Source of the DNA: Rudaea sp.
GTDB lineage: Bacteria > Pseudomonadota > Gammaproteobacteria > Xanthomonadales > Rhodanobacteraceae
Assembly: GCA_031291055.1 (NCBI GenBank)
Contig: JARLJU010000017.1
Span: forward strand, 62,001 to 126,000
Direction of reading: 5' to 3'
Length of the DNA stretch: 64,000 nucleotides
Translations under genes and position numbers: made by a program
Shown: positions 47,210 through 56,378 of the stretch, piece by piece
Layout of the letters: the number at the start of each line of letters is the position of its first letter
Numbering within the stretch: the stretch's first letter is position 1
The notes under the pieces: model-generated
What the model was told of the DNA's origin: nothing
What the model saw: only the letters and a program-made list of their open reading frames with translations
Databases searched by the model: none

Positions 47210-47217
47210 GCGAGCGG

Positions 47218-48516
47218 CTACTTGCCGCCGGCTTTGACGCCGGGCTTGGCCGCCACTGGCTTGCCGTTTGCGTTGCCCGCAGATTTCGCGTCGGGTTTTT
47301 TCTGCTCCAGCGGCTTGAGCATGTCGTCCATGGTCTTGGTGATGTCGGCGAACTTGAAGCTCGGCAGCACGAAGGTCCAGCCGGAAAAACTCTTGTTCAG
47401 CGACTCGACCTCCCTGTTCAATGCCTCGAGCCGATCCTGCCGGTCTCTGGCTGCGTCGCTCACGGCGAGCGGCTTGGCTACCTCGGATGCCGCCGTCGCG
47501 TTGGCCTCGGCCTGCTTGTCGGTCGTCGATTTTTCGTCGGCAAGTTTCTTGTTCGCTGCGAGCACGGCCGCTTCATAGTCGGCCTTGGCCCTGGTCTGTG
47601 CAGAGGCAACATTTGCATCGGCCTGGACGCTGTCGAGCTTCGCCGCAAGCTGCGCGTAGTCCTTGCCGTCCTTCTCCCAGCCGGCGACGTCGATTACAAG
47701 GCCATCGAAAGCGGCATAGCGGGCCTTGTATACCCTGGGGCCAGGCGACGCATCCTTGGCGGGGAAAACGTCGTCGGCCTTGAGGCCGGCCAGGGTCGAC
47801 CCCAGTGCATTGGCAGCGAATTCGGAGCTGGTCTCGCGGCCTTTCGGCACATCGGCAATCTTGAAGTTGGCATCACCGGACTGCTCCTTGGATGCCTTCA
47901 GTACGTTGCCGTCGGGACTGGTCAGGGTGACCGACTGCAGACGGCTCGCGGCGATATCGGTCAGATCGCGTTTCTCCCAATCGGCAATGTTCTTGTCGAC
48001 GCTCAGATTGCCCTTGACCAGCAGGCTTTGCGCATCGCCGTCATGACGCACGAAAGTGCCGCCTCCACCCGCACCATTGTAGTTGCCGACAATCAGCCGC
48101 AGCGGTTGCGCCAGCCCGGCAATCTCCACAAGTATACCCTTGGCATCCTTGTCCTTGACGTCGCTAACACCGAGCTCAGCGTAGAGCTTGGGATTGCTGG
48201 TCTTCTGCTCGACCACCGTCGCCGCATCGAGCTTGAGCAGGAATTCACGGATCTTGGCCAGATCGGCCGGATACCCGGACTTCTCGGCGACGCTCCAGCC
48301 GTCGCTGCCGCGCTGGAGCGTCGCCAGCACCTTGTTGTCCGCTCCGATCAGGGTGATAGCGCTTACATCGTTGACGTGACCGTGCAGCTGCGCCAGCAGC
48401 GGCTTGGCTTGATCGGCAACCTCACTTTCGGGCCGGTTGGCGAAATTGATCGCCACTGCCGTACCCAGCGCGAGTGCGGCTACGGCGACCAGGACATAAA
48501 GCGTCTTGGCATTCAT
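47218..48516 (-). CDS. DUF4340 domain protein of the Gld-type ABC operon
   Basis: 432 residues from the ATG at 48516 with AGGAG upstream. An N-terminal membrane anchor (LYVLVAVAALALGTAVAI) precedes the DUF4340 periplasmic repeats (ALTLIGADNKVLATLQRG pattern near residues 65-85, DKNIADWEKRDLTDIAA). A long Ala/Lys-rich coiled region is at the C-terminus (KADYEAAVLAANKKLADEKS). Proteins of this type follow GldG-like genes and are of unknown function. It is in the operon with the ABC exporter. Confidence 0.87.
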   Translation of the reverse strand: MNAKTLYVLVAVAALALGTAVAINFANRPESEVADQAKPLLAQLHGHVNDVSAITLIGADNKVLATLQRGSDGWSVAEKSGYPADLAKIREFLLKLDAATVVEQKTSNPKLYAELGVSDVKDKDAKGILVEIAGLAQPLRLIVGNYNGAGGGGTFVRHDGDAQSLLVKGNLSVDKNIADWEKRDLTDIAASRLQSVTLTSPDGNVLKASKEQSGDANFKIADVPKGRETSSEFAANALGSTLAGLKADDVFPAKDASPGPRVYKARYAAFDGLVIDVAGWEKDGKDYAQLAAKLDSVQADANVASAQTRAKADYEAAVLAANKKLADEKSTTDKQAEANATAASEVAKPLAVSDAARDRQDRLEALNREVESLNKSFSGWTFVLPSFKFADITKTMDDMLKPLEQKKPDAKSAGNANGKPVAAKPGVKAGGK

Positions 48517-48527
48517 CGCATTCTCCT

Positions 48528-50384
48528 TCAGGCAGCGCGCCGACGGCGCTTCCACATTGCGAAAGCAAGCGCGGCAATCGTTATCAGCAGCGGCACCAGG
48601 CCGATATTGATGAACTTCAGGCGCGCGCCGAGTGCTTCGATGCGCTCATCCAGGCTGCGCCGGACCTGGCGCAGCTGCTTGCGGATGTCGACCTTCGTCT
48701 GCATGAAATTCTGCAGTTCCGCCTGCTGTTCCGGCGAGAGGATCATCTCGCTGCCCTTGCTCTTGCCGCTTTGCAGCTCGGTGAGCTTGCGCTCGGTGTC
48801 GTTCAGCTGCTGCTGCAGTTCCTGCTCCTTGCCGCGGAAATTTTCTTCGGCTGCGCGCTTCATCTCGTCCACCGTGGTGAACGGACGCTGGGAGGTGGCG
48901 CGGCCACGGATCGAGATCAGGTCTGACGAGCCAGTAAGATTGTCCACCGCGTTGACGAAGAAATCACCGTTGTTGGCAAACGCGTTCATGATCTTCTGAC
49001 CGAAGAACGGCTGGATCTGCACCCACAGGCGATCGGTGAGCAGATCGGTGTCGGCAACCAGGATGATCTCGCCATCATCCTTCGCCGCGGCCAGGTGGCC
49101 GTCTTCATTGCGCTCCGGGAATGCGGTCGCGAACTTGCCTTCCAGACGGCCGGCGATCACGTAGCTTTCCTTGCTGGGCTGGTAAGCGGCCAGAAGCTGA
49201 CTCGGGTCCGGCAGGAACTTGATGCGTTCGCTTGGCACCACCATCGCATCGGTGCTGGTCTGGATCAGTGGCACGAGCTTGTTCTTGGAATCCTTGGCCA
49301 GCTGGAAATAGCCGGCCGTTGAAATGTTGATGCTGTCCAGATTCGCCGTGATCACGTCGTCCGGATTCAGATCGTGCTTGGTGAAGCCGAGAATGGCTGC
49401 GTCGCGCACCGGCGGCGCACCCTGGGCAATGGTGATCTGCAGCGCATGCGCGCGGTCCAGGACAACCTTGTGCGGGTCGTACTGAACGCCCCAGGCTTTG
49501 AACAGCCTGGGCAGGTCCGAGGATTTGTCCGCGAACATCGCCGCTTGCGGGTTGCTCGGGTCCGCGCCGGACTCGTCGGTTTCCGCATTCGGGTCGACGA
49601 ACACCAGCAAATGACCGCCGCGCATGACGAACTGGTCGATCGCATACTGCGCGTCGTCGGACAGCGCCTTCGGATGTACCAGTACCAGCACGCTGATGTC
49701 CTTGTCGATGGATTTGAGCGATGCCGCATTCAGCTGGCGCACGTCGAACAGCTGCTGCAGCTGCTGCTGCACCGCCCACGGCTCGCGCATCGAACGCGTC
49801 TGCTGGTCGAAGCCCTGCCCCATCGGCAGGCTCGACACCAGACCGACCGCCGGTTTCTTCGTCGTGCTCAGCTCGTGGACCAGCTTGGCGACGTCGTACT
49901 CGAGAAAGGCTTCCTTGTCCGGCTGCAGGAAAGGAATCACGGATTTTCCGTTGGTGGAATTGGTGCCGGCCAGACCGAAGAAGATGGCCTCGCCGCCCGG
50001 CCCGCTCGGCACCGATTGCAGGCCGTAACCGGTAGCGCGATCCTCGTCCTCCGAGAACGGCTGCGGATCGATCACGTCGAGCTTTAGCTTGCCGCCGGAG
50101 CGAGCCGCCATTTCCTGGATCATCTCGCGCACGCGCTGCGCATAGGTGCGCAACTGGGGCAGATCCTGGGTCGCCTTGTCGGAGAAGAACAGATAAAGAT
50201 GAATCGGTTCGTCGATGCCGGAGATGATGTTCTTCGTGCCCTCCGACAGGGTATACAAATGGTTCTGGGTCAGATCCAGGCGCGCACCGCGGAACACGGC
50301 GTTGCTGATCAGGATCACCGCTACGAACAGCACGGCGAGCACCGCGAGCGCACCGCCGGTCAGGAATTTGCGATTGGGTGTCAT
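48528..50384 (-). CDS. GldG-like ABC-transporter auxiliary protein
   Basis: 618 residues from the ATG at 50384. The ORF-track ORF to 51209 runs through the permease gene in another frame and is rejected. A membrane segment near the N-terminus (GGALAVLAVLFVAVILISNAVF) is followed by the DUF4350/GldG-type extracytoplasmic domain (DLTQNHLYTLSEGTKNIIS, FVMRGGHLLVFVDPNAE). The C-terminal part has a coiled coil (GKEQELQQQLNDTERKLTELQ) and a final membrane helix (FINIGLVPLLITIAALAFAMW). It works with the permease and ATPase upstream as a Gld-type exporter, whose substrate in this lineage is unknown. Confidence 0.9.
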   Translation of the reverse strand: MTPNRKFLTGGALAVLAVLFVAVILISNAVFRGARLDLTQNHLYTLSEGTKNIISGIDEPIHLYLFFSDKATQDLPQLRTYAQRVREMIQEMAARSGGKLKLDVIDPQPFSEDEDRATGYGLQSVPSGPGGEAIFFGLAGTNSTNGKSVIPFLQPDKEAFLEYDVAKLVHELSTTKKPAVGLVSSLPMGQGFDQQTRSMREPWAVQQQLQQLFDVRQLNAASLKSIDKDISVLVLVHPKALSDDAQYAIDQFVMRGGHLLVFVDPNAETDESGADPSNPQAAMFADKSSDLPRLFKAWGVQYDPHKVVLDRAHALQITIAQGAPPVRDAAILGFTKHDLNPDDVITANLDSINISTAGYFQLAKDSKNKLVPLIQTSTDAMVVPSERIKFLPDPSQLLAAYQPSKESYVIAGRLEGKFATAFPERNEDGHLAAAKDDGEIILVADTDLLTDRLWVQIQPFFGQKIMNAFANNGDFFVNAVDNLTGSSDLISIRGRATSQRPFTTVDEMKRAAEENFRGKEQELQQQLNDTERKLTELQSGKSKGSEMILSPEQQAELQNFMQTKVDIRKQLRQVRRSLDERIEALGARLKFINIGLVPLLITIAALAFAMWKRRRRAA

Positions 50385-50392
50385 GGTCTGCC

Positions 50393-51127
50393 TCAGTCCG
50401 CTTTCTTCAAATCGATCACGACTGCGCTGGCGTACAGCCAGAATGCAATCGTGAGCAGGAAGTAGATCAGGTCGCGCAGGTCGATTACGCCCTTGCTGAT
50501 CGAGACGAAGTGATTGAGAAAGCTCAGTCCGGAAATCGCATCGACCACGCCTTGCGGTGCCCAGGCGCTGAAGAAATTCAGCACCAGCGGAAAGCCGGCA
50601 AGCAGGAACAGGAAGCAGACGACAACAGTGAGGATGAACGCGATCACCTGGCTGCGCGTGCAGGCCGAGATGCATGAACCGATGGCGAGGAAGGCACCGG
50701 CCATGAGGAAGCTGCCTAGGTAGCTGGCCAAGATCACGCCGTTGTCGGGCGAGCCCAGGTAATTGACCGTGATCCAGATCGGGAACGTCAGCACCAGTGC
50801 GATGCCGATGAACGCCCATGCAGCGAGGAACTTGCCGACGACCGCCTGCCACATCGTCACCGGCAGGGTCAGCAGCATCTCGATCGTGCCGCTCTTGCGT
50901 TCTTCCGACCACAGGCGCATGCCCACCGCCGGCACCAGAAACAGGTACAGCCATGGATGGAAGTTGAAGAACGGCAGCAGGTCGGCCTGGCCACGCTCGT
51001 AGAAATTGCCGAGGTAGAACGTGAAGGTTCCGGCCAGCAGCAGGAAGATCACGATGAACACGTAGGCAACCGGCGTGGCGAAATAACTCGCCAGTTCGCG
51101 CTTGAAAATCGTAGCGATTGTGCTCAT
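50393..51127 (-). CDS. ABC-2 type permease (GldF-like)
   Basis: 244 residues, six membrane segments, starting MSTIATIFKRELASYFATPVAYVFIVIFL. The segment RLWSEERKSGTIEMLLTLPVT is typical of ABC-2 permeases of the GldF/NosY kind. It pairs with the ATPase at 51279-52217. Its start codon overlaps the stop of a 52-codon ORF. The spacing to the GldG-like gene is 8 nt. Confidence 0.92.
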   Translation of the reverse strand: MSTIATIFKRELASYFATPVAYVFIVIFLLLAGTFTFYLGNFYERGQADLLPFFNFHPWLYLFLVPAVGMRLWSEERKSGTIEMLLTLPVTMWQAVVGKFLAAWAFIGIALVLTFPIWITVNYLGSPDNGVILASYLGSFLMAGAFLAIGSCISACTRSQVIAFILTVVVCFLFLLAGFPLVLNFFSAWAPQGVVDAISGLSFLNHFVSISKGVIDLRDLIYFLLTIAFWLYASAVVIDLKKAD

Positions 51128-51282
51128 GCCAGATGCCCCCCGGGACCATGCGAAATTCCCGGCACAGGGATGTGCCGGCCGAGCACGCGCGCATGCACGT
51201 GCGTCGCAAGCACGTAGCCCGGCGTTGCCGGGTTCGTGCGCGGCACTATTACATTGCCGAAATTGAATATCGCCGTGTTCAT
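51124..51282 (-). CDS. 52-aa ORF tiled between ATPase and permease genes
   Basis: A minus-strand ORF of 52 codons (MNTAIFNFGNVIVPRTN...). Its ATG overlaps the ATPase stop (ATGA) and its TGA overlaps the permease ATG (ATGA), exactly as translationally coupled genes do. The peptide has no membrane segment and no known family, with a Gly/Pro/His-rich C-terminus (HIPVPGISHGPGGHLA). Its real expression is unproven. Confidence 0.5.
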   Translation of the reverse strand: MNTAIFNFGNVIVPRTNPATPGYVLATHVHARVLGRHIPVPGISHGPGGHLA

Positions 51283-52217
51283 GCGCGCGCCTCCGTCGCC
51301 GTGCCCTGCGTGACGGTGCGGAACACCTCGTCCATGCGACCGCTTTCCAGCTGCAGCTCGCTCACCTGGATACCCTGCGTCTTCAGCAGCTCGCTGATCG
51401 GCGCGAAAATCTGCTTGCCGGGTTTCGGGAACGCGGTGATGCGGTGATCCTGCGGATCGATCTCGACCGCGGCGACGTCGGCCACGCGTGACAGGGCTTC
51501 CTTGGCCGCAGCGACGTTCGGCGTGGTCAGCGACACCGCCTGGTGATAGCGTGAACGGGCTTCCAGTTCGGCCGGCGTGGCGTCCGCGAGAATCCTGCCC
51601 TGGGCAATGATGATCGCGCGACTGCACACGGCATGTACTTCCTCGAGGATATGCGTCGACACGACGATGGTCTTGTCCCGGGCCATCGCATTGATCAGCG
51701 CGCGCACTTCGTGCTTCTGGTTGGGATCCAGGCCATCGGTGGGCTCGTCCAGTATCAGCACGGCCGGGTCATGCACCAGGGCCTGGGCGAGGCCGACGCG
51801 GCGCTTGAACCCCTTCGACAGCGTTTCGATCGGCTGCTCCAGCACGCCGTTCAGATGCAACCGTTCGATCACGTCGTCGATGCGCTGAGTGCGCCGCACG
51901 CCGCGCAAGCCACGCACATCGGCGATGAAACCGAGAAACTGCCGCGGTGTCATCTCGCCGTAGCTTGGTGCGCCTTCCGGCAGATAGCCAATGACCCGTT
52001 TCGCGGCGATGGGATCTTCCACGACATCGTGATCGCAAACCCGCACGCTGCCGGAAGTCGGTGCGAGAAAGCCCGCTATCATTTTCATTGTCGTGGATTT
52101 GCCGGCGCCGTTGGGGCCGAGGAAACCGAGCACGCGCCCGGGTTCCAGCTTGAAGGAAATGTTGTCGACGGCGGTGAGGTCGCCGTAGCGTTTGGTCAAT
52201 TGCCGGGTTTCTATCAT
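51279..52217 (-). CDS. ABC transporter ATP-binding protein (GldA-like)
   Basis: 312 residues. Walker A is GPNGAGKSTT, the signature-like region is LSKGFKRRVGLAQAL, Walker B is AVLILDEPTDGLD and the switch His is in VVSTHILEE. The C-terminal extension (residues about 220-312) is typical of GldA/CcmA-type ATPases. It is the first gene of a minus-strand operon with the ABC-2 permease, the GldG-like protein and DUF4340/DUF423 proteins. Confidence 0.93.
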   Translation of the reverse strand: MIETRQLTKRYGDLTAVDNISFKLEPGRVLGFLGPNGAGKSTTMKMIAGFLAPTSGSVRVCDHDVVEDPIAAKRVIGYLPEGAPSYGEMTPRQFLGFIADVRGLRGVRRTQRIDDVIERLHLNGVLEQPIETLSKGFKRRVGLAQALVHDPAVLILDEPTDGLDPNQKHEVRALINAMARDKTIVVSTHILEEVHAVCSRAIIIAQGRILADATPAELEARSRYHQAVSLTTPNVAAAKEALSRVADVAAVEIDPQDHRITAFPKPGKQIFAPISELLKTQGIQVSELQLESGRMDEVFRTVTQGTATEARA

Positions 52218-52291
52218 CGTCAGGTCACCGGATGGTTGGCTTCGGTTCTGCGGGCACTGCGCTGGGCTGTGTTCCGGGGCGTCACCGCGCC

Positions 52292-52332
52292 AAAAAAAAA
52301 CAGCCGCCGCGCAAAATACCGCAAAGCGCTGT
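52292..52332 (-). terminator. putative intrinsic terminator of the SRPBCC gene
   Basis: On the minus strand an imperfect hairpin (ACAGC...GCTGT with inner GCG/CGC pairing) is followed by nine T residues. It lies about 65 bp beyond the stop at 52396 and before the ATPase gene start. An upstream hairpin (52351-52374) has a strong stem but no T-tract. Confidence 0.55.
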
Positions 52333-52395
52333 AAAAGTTCCGCAGATGAGAACGGGCGGCTCGCGCCACCCGTTCGAGCAGAGCCGGAGCGTCGG

Positions 52396-53448
52396 CTACT
52401 GCGACTGGATCGGCAGGTACACGTTGAAGGATTGCGCGTCTTCCGGGGTACCCGGCGCGCTGGTCAACTCGTCGTAGAAGCGGCCGTTTCCTTCAGAACT
52501 CTCGTCAAAAATATAGCCGTGCGTATAGGCATAGGCCTTGAGCATCAGGCGCATCAGCGGCAGCTGCGCCGGCGAGCCGGTAAACGAGGTCGTCAGTGCC
52601 TTGCCGCCGTAGCTCTGGCCGGCCTTGACCGGGTCGCTGACCGGGGCATCGTTGTGGTCCACCGGCAGGGCAATGTCGAAATCGTAGTTTTCGTCGCCCC
52701 AGTTCGTGGTGATCGTGATGCGCGGCCCGGTCACGTTGAGCTTGTCTTTCTTGATCGACGCCTGCAACAGCGCCATTGCCTTGTCGGTCGCATCGCTGAC
52801 ATCGTCGAGCGTACGCTTGGCTGTGGTGGAAACGTACAGGATCGGTTTTGGCGTCTCGTCCTGCGGTGCGATCGCCTGGTCCTTGTAATCCACATTGGGA
52901 AACGTGGCAATCATGTTCTGCAGCGAGGTCAACTGGTACATGATCTGGGTTGCCGGATCGCCCTCCAGATACATGCCGGAATAGCGTGCAACCAGATCCC
53001 AACCGTAGTCGACGTCGTAGCCCATCGTGATCTTCGCGGTCTTGCCGTTCGCGGCCGGATCGATATCGATCGTGAAGGTCTTGTTCTCGCCCTGCCAGTT
53101 GTTGAGCAGCGACCACGTTACCTGCTTGTCCTGCTGCGGCGGTGGATCTGCAGCCACGGCAAGGCTGCCGTTGCCGATGCGCGCGTCGCTGCTGGTCCAG
53201 TCGACCTTGGCGCCAGGCCCCGAAGCCGGACCCTCGAAATTCAGTTGCACCTTCGGGTCGTAGGCGCGCAGCGCATTCCACGAAGGATAGGTACGAAAGC
53301 CATCGATCACGTCGAATACCTGGCGCACCGGCGAGCTCACCTCGACCGAACGCTCGATGTGGCGGTGGCTAGGCAGGGCGATGGCAAACAGCACCGCCAG
53401 CACGAAGACGATGGCGATGGCAACGAGCAACTCAAGCAGACGGGTCAT
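52396..53448 (-). CDS. membrane-anchored SRPBCC/GyrI-like domain protein
   Basis: 350 residues. A single N-terminal membrane helix (LLELLVAIAIVFVLAVLFAIAL) is followed by a polyketide-cyclase-like SRPBCC domain (VSSPVRQVFDVIDGFRTYPSWNAL, GPGAKVDWTSSD). The second half resembles a GyrI-like small-molecule-binding domain. The ligand is unknown. It lies between the Gld operon and a two-component system on the same strand. Confidence 0.8.
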   Translation of the reverse strand: MTRLLELLVAIAIVFVLAVLFAIALPSHRHIERSVEVSSPVRQVFDVIDGFRTYPSWNALRAYDPKVQLNFEGPASGPGAKVDWTSSDARIGNGSLAVAADPPPQQDKQVTWSLLNNWQGENKTFTIDIDPAANGKTAKITMGYDVDYGWDLVARYSGMYLEGDPATQIMYQLTSLQNMIATFPNVDYKDQAIAPQDETPKPILYVSTTAKRTLDDVSDATDKAMALLQASIKKDKLNVTGPRITITTNWGDENYDFDIALPVDHNDAPVSDPVKAGQSYGGKALTTSFTGSPAQLPLMRLMLKAYAYTHGYIFDESSEGNGRFYDELTSAPGTPEDAQSFNVYLPIQSQ

Positions 53449-53727
53449 TCAACGAATCTCCGAAATCCAGTGCCACGACCGCCAACCCCGGCGCGTGGCA
53501 GCAATAACATAACCTTTCAGGCGGCCCTGGCCAAGATTTGCCAGCCGCGCCCGTCCCGCACCGGGTGTCCGAAGAGCCGACGCTGAGCCGCGAATGGTAC
53601 TTGCTCTGTGGCTCGAAGGCTATGGGAGCCAACGCGGCCGGGCCAGGAGCCGGGCGCCGAAAAGGCAGCGACATTGGCGCTTGAAGTTTTCTCCCCGCCC
53701 AAGACCATCGGCCCTCAGCCCTGCATC

Positions 53728-54369
53728 TCAGACTATCCCCAATTCGAAAGCCTTGAGCACGGCGCGCGTGCGGTCGCGGACACCGAGTTTGGACAGGATG
53801 TTGGAAACGTGGTTTTTCACCGTGCCCTCGGCCACGCCGAGAGAATTGGCGATTTCCTTGTTGCTGTAGCCGCCGGCCATCAGCCGCAGGATTTCAGTTT
53901 CGCGCTCGGTCAGCGGGTCGGGCCGGTCCAGACTGGTGAAATCGTTCTGCATGCGTTCCAGCCCTGCCAGCAGGCGCTGGGTGACGACGGGCGCTACCAG
54001 CGAACCGCCGTCGGCGACGGCCTTTACCGCATCGACAAGTTGATCGAGCGACACGTCCTTGAGCAGGTATCCGCGCGCGCCGGCCTTGAGCCCGGCCAGC
54101 ACCAGCTGGTCGTCGTCGAACGTGGTCAGGATGATAGTCGGCGGCAACGCGTTGCGCGCGGCAAGCGCATTGAGCACGTCCAGGCCGGACATGCCTGGCA
54201 TGCGCATGTCGAGCAGTACGACATCGGGGCTGGTCTTGGGAATGATGTCGACCGCCTGGATACCGTCTGCCGCCTCGGCCACGACGCGGATTTCGTCGGA
54301 CAGCTCAAGCAGCGAGCGGATGCCCTGGCGAACCAGGGTTTGATCGTCTACCAGACAAACCGAAATCAT
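53728..54369 (-). CDS. NarL/FixJ-family response regulator
   Basis: 213 residues from the ATG at 54369. The receiver domain has the acidic pair in CLVDDQ and the phospho-accepting Asp in VVLLDMRMPGMSG, with the Lys in YLLKDVS. The C-terminal LuxR-type HTH is PLTERETEILRLMAGGYSNKEIANSLGVAEGTVKNHVSNIL. It overlaps the kinase gene by ATGA, so the two are translationally coupled. The target genes are unknown. Linkage to the Gld-type exporter is only positional. Confidence 0.94.
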   Translation of the reverse strand: MISVCLVDDQTLVRQGIRSLLELSDEIRVVAEAADGIQAVDIIPKTSPDVVLLDMRMPGMSGLDVLNALAARNALPPTIILTTFDDDQLVLAGLKAGARGYLLKDVSLDQLVDAVKAVADGGSLVAPVVTQRLLAGLERMQNDFTSLDRPDPLTERETEILRLMAGGYSNKEIANSLGVAEGTVKNHVSNILSKLGVRDRTRAVLKAFELGIV

Positions 54370-55526
54370 CGCGTCGCCTCCAGCGGCAGCCATGCATCGA
54401 GTGCGAAACCCCGGTCGCGCGCCGTGGTGATATTCAACCGCCCGCCGATCTGCGCCAGACGCTCGCGCATGCCTCTCAGGCCGTTGCCCTGGCGCACTTC
54501 GCCGGTGCCGCAGCCGTCGTCGTGGGCATGGATCGCAAGCTCATTGGCTTCCGTGCGCTCGCAGCGCAGCCACAGATTATGCGCTGCGGCGTGACGCACG
54601 GTATTGGTGATGATTTCCTGCGCGCAACGCAGCAGCACCTGCGCGCGACGCGGATCGTCGATCGAGAAGCGTGGCGGCATATCCAGGTGGATGGTCAAAC
54701 CCGGCACGCCTTCGACCAAGGTCTTGAGTGCCTCGGTCAGGTCGATCGCATCGTCGTCACGCAACTGGCTCACTACTTCGCGCACATCGGACAACAGCAG
54801 CTTGGCGACCGATTGCGCCTGGCGTACGTGCTCCTGCGCACCGCCGCTGACCAGGTGGCTGGCAACTTCCAGGTTCAGGCTCAGCGCGGTCAGATGATGT
54901 CCGACCAGATCATGCAGCTCGCGCGAAATGCGCATGCGTTCGGCGATGCGGCTGGATTCGGTCAGCAAGGTACGCGTGGCGCGCAGTTCCGAATTCAGAC
55001 GCCGCTGCTCCTCGCGCGAATCGGTCTGTTGCCGCGCGACCAGCGACGTGATGTACGTGAACGCGGAAAAGCCCATGTACAACGACGACTGGAACAACGC
55101 ACCGAACCAACCGTAGCCAAGCACGATGGCGGTAACCGGTGCCAGCGAGAAGCTCTGCACCACGACCCAGACCAGTCCGGGCCAGAACGGCATCAGCCAT
55201 GGCGTTACGCCCGCGATCACCAGCATCAAAATGCCCGACAATCCGCTATGGCTGAAGTAGCCGATGCCGATCGCGGCGGCATTCATGACCAGCAGCAACG
55301 GAATCCGCAACTGCCATGGTTTGCGCGCACCCAGATCACGCGTGACTATCCAGTACGCGAGTCCGAAAATAAGGTAGGACGACAGCCACCAGGCCCGCTC
55401 CGACGGATCGCCCGCATCCTCAGGCGCACGCATGCTTTCCCACAGCAGCGGTATGCCGACGCAGACATAAGTAAACAACCCTGCGTAGCGCAACAGTTGG
55501 ATATGGTTGATCGAGGACAGGCGCAT
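54366..55526 (-). CDS. NarL-type sensor histidine kinase (HisKA_3)
   Basis: 386 residues. Five N-terminal membrane segments are seen (for example LFTYVCVGIPLLW, SYLIFGLAYWIVT and IPLLLVMNAAAIGIGYF). A coiled dimerisation region follows, then HisKA_3 with the phospho-His in SRELHDLVGHHLTALSL. The ATPase domain has RCAQEIITNTVRHA and NGLRGMRERLAQIGG. It is the partner of the response regulator with which it overlaps. The signal is unknown. DesK-like membrane sensing is possible. Confidence 0.93.
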   Translation of the reverse strand: MRLSSINHIQLLRYAGLFTYVCVGIPLLWESMRAPEDAGDPSERAWWLSSYLIFGLAYWIVTRDLGARKPWQLRIPLLLVMNAAAIGIGYFSHSGLSGILMLVIAGVTPWLMPFWPGLVWVVVQSFSLAPVTAIVLGYGWFGALFQSSLYMGFSAFTYITSLVARQQTDSREEQRRLNSELRATRTLLTESSRIAERMRISRELHDLVGHHLTALSLNLEVASHLVSGGAQEHVRQAQSVAKLLLSDVREVVSQLRDDDAIDLTEALKTLVEGVPGLTIHLDMPPRFSIDDPRRAQVLLRCAQEIITNTVRHAAAHNLWLRCERTEANELAIHAHDDGCGTGEVRQGNGLRGMRERLAQIGGRLNITTARDRGFALDAWLPLEATR

Positions 55527-55760
55527 CTGCGCATCATAGACTGCGGCGCGCGCACTGCAACCTGCCCTAAGTCATTAATTGGCGGACCCGTAACGACATC
55601 CGGTGCGCCTGTATCTGGTCCACCTGGATGCGCTTCATCCACACGGAATTAACGAAAAAGCCAGATCGCCGACATGACCGTCGCGGTCGGCGCGTGCGAT
55701 AATCGGCGCCCAAGAGATCGTGCGGGCGCCCGGCGCCGGTGCCAGTGGAGTGAAACCGGA

Positions 55761-56375
55761 ATGACCATTGTGATTCGCGACGTGCACGAGCACGAGCTGG
55801 ATTCAGTGCTCGCGCTGAACAATGCCGCGGGTTCCACGATTCTGCCTCTGGATATGGCGCGCATGCGCGCCCTTGCCGAGCAGTCCCCCTACTTCCGCGT
55901 CGCCGAAGCCGACGGACATCTGGCCGGCTTTCTCATCGCCTTGCGCGAGAATGCGGCCTACGACAGTCCGAATTTCCTCTGGTTCCGCGAGCGCTATCCG
56001 GAATTTCTGTATATCGACCGCATCGTCATCGCGCGCCCGTATCGCGGCCTGGGTCTGGGCCGAGTGTTCTACGCCGATGTAACCAGCTTCGCCGAGGTCC
56101 GTGTGCCACTGCTTGCGTGCGAGGTTTTCCTCGAGCCACGCGACGATGTTTCCGTACTGTTCCACGGTACCTACGGGTTTCACGAAGTCGGCCAGCAGAT
56201 GATGCCGGCAGTGCACCGGCGCGTCGCCCTGCTGGCCAAGCAGTTGTGCAGCTACGCGTATGTGCGCGACACCTACCTGCATGGCCCCACCGGCAGCCTG
56301 CCAAGCCAGCCGTGGCTGGCCGAACGCGCTCACGCTCCCAGTCCGATGGCGGTACGTGCCGCCGGCGGTAGCTGA
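55761..56375 (+). CDS. GNAT family N-acetyltransferase
   Basis: 204 residues from the ATG at 55761, chosen because it opens the conserved MTIVIRDVHEHELDSVLALNN. The acetyl-CoA-binding motif is IDRIVIARPYRGLGLGRVFY, with FHGTYGFHEVGQQ in the C-terminal part. The substrate is unknown. The gene is 3 nt before minC, so it may be co-transcribed with the min operon. Confidence 0.88.
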   Translation: MTIVIRDVHEHELDSVLALNNAAGSTILPLDMARMRALAEQSPYFRVAEADGHLAGFLIALRENAAYDSPNFLWFRERYPEFLYIDRIVIARPYRGLGLGRVFYADVTSFAEVRVPLLACEVFLEPRDDVSVLFHGTYGFHEVGQQMMPAVHRRVALLAKQLCSYAYVRDTYLHGPTGSLPSQPWLAERAHAPSPMAVRAAGGS

Positions 56376-56378
56376 AGG

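Noticed and set aside
50385-51209. N-terminal extension of the 893-aa ORF at 48528-51209
   Set aside because: It runs through the ABC permease in another frame. The real GldG-like start is the ATG at 50384.
52351-52374. Hairpin AACGGGCGGC/GCCACCCGTT
   Set aside because: It lacks a T-tract. The terminator for the SRPBCC gene is better placed at 52292-52332.
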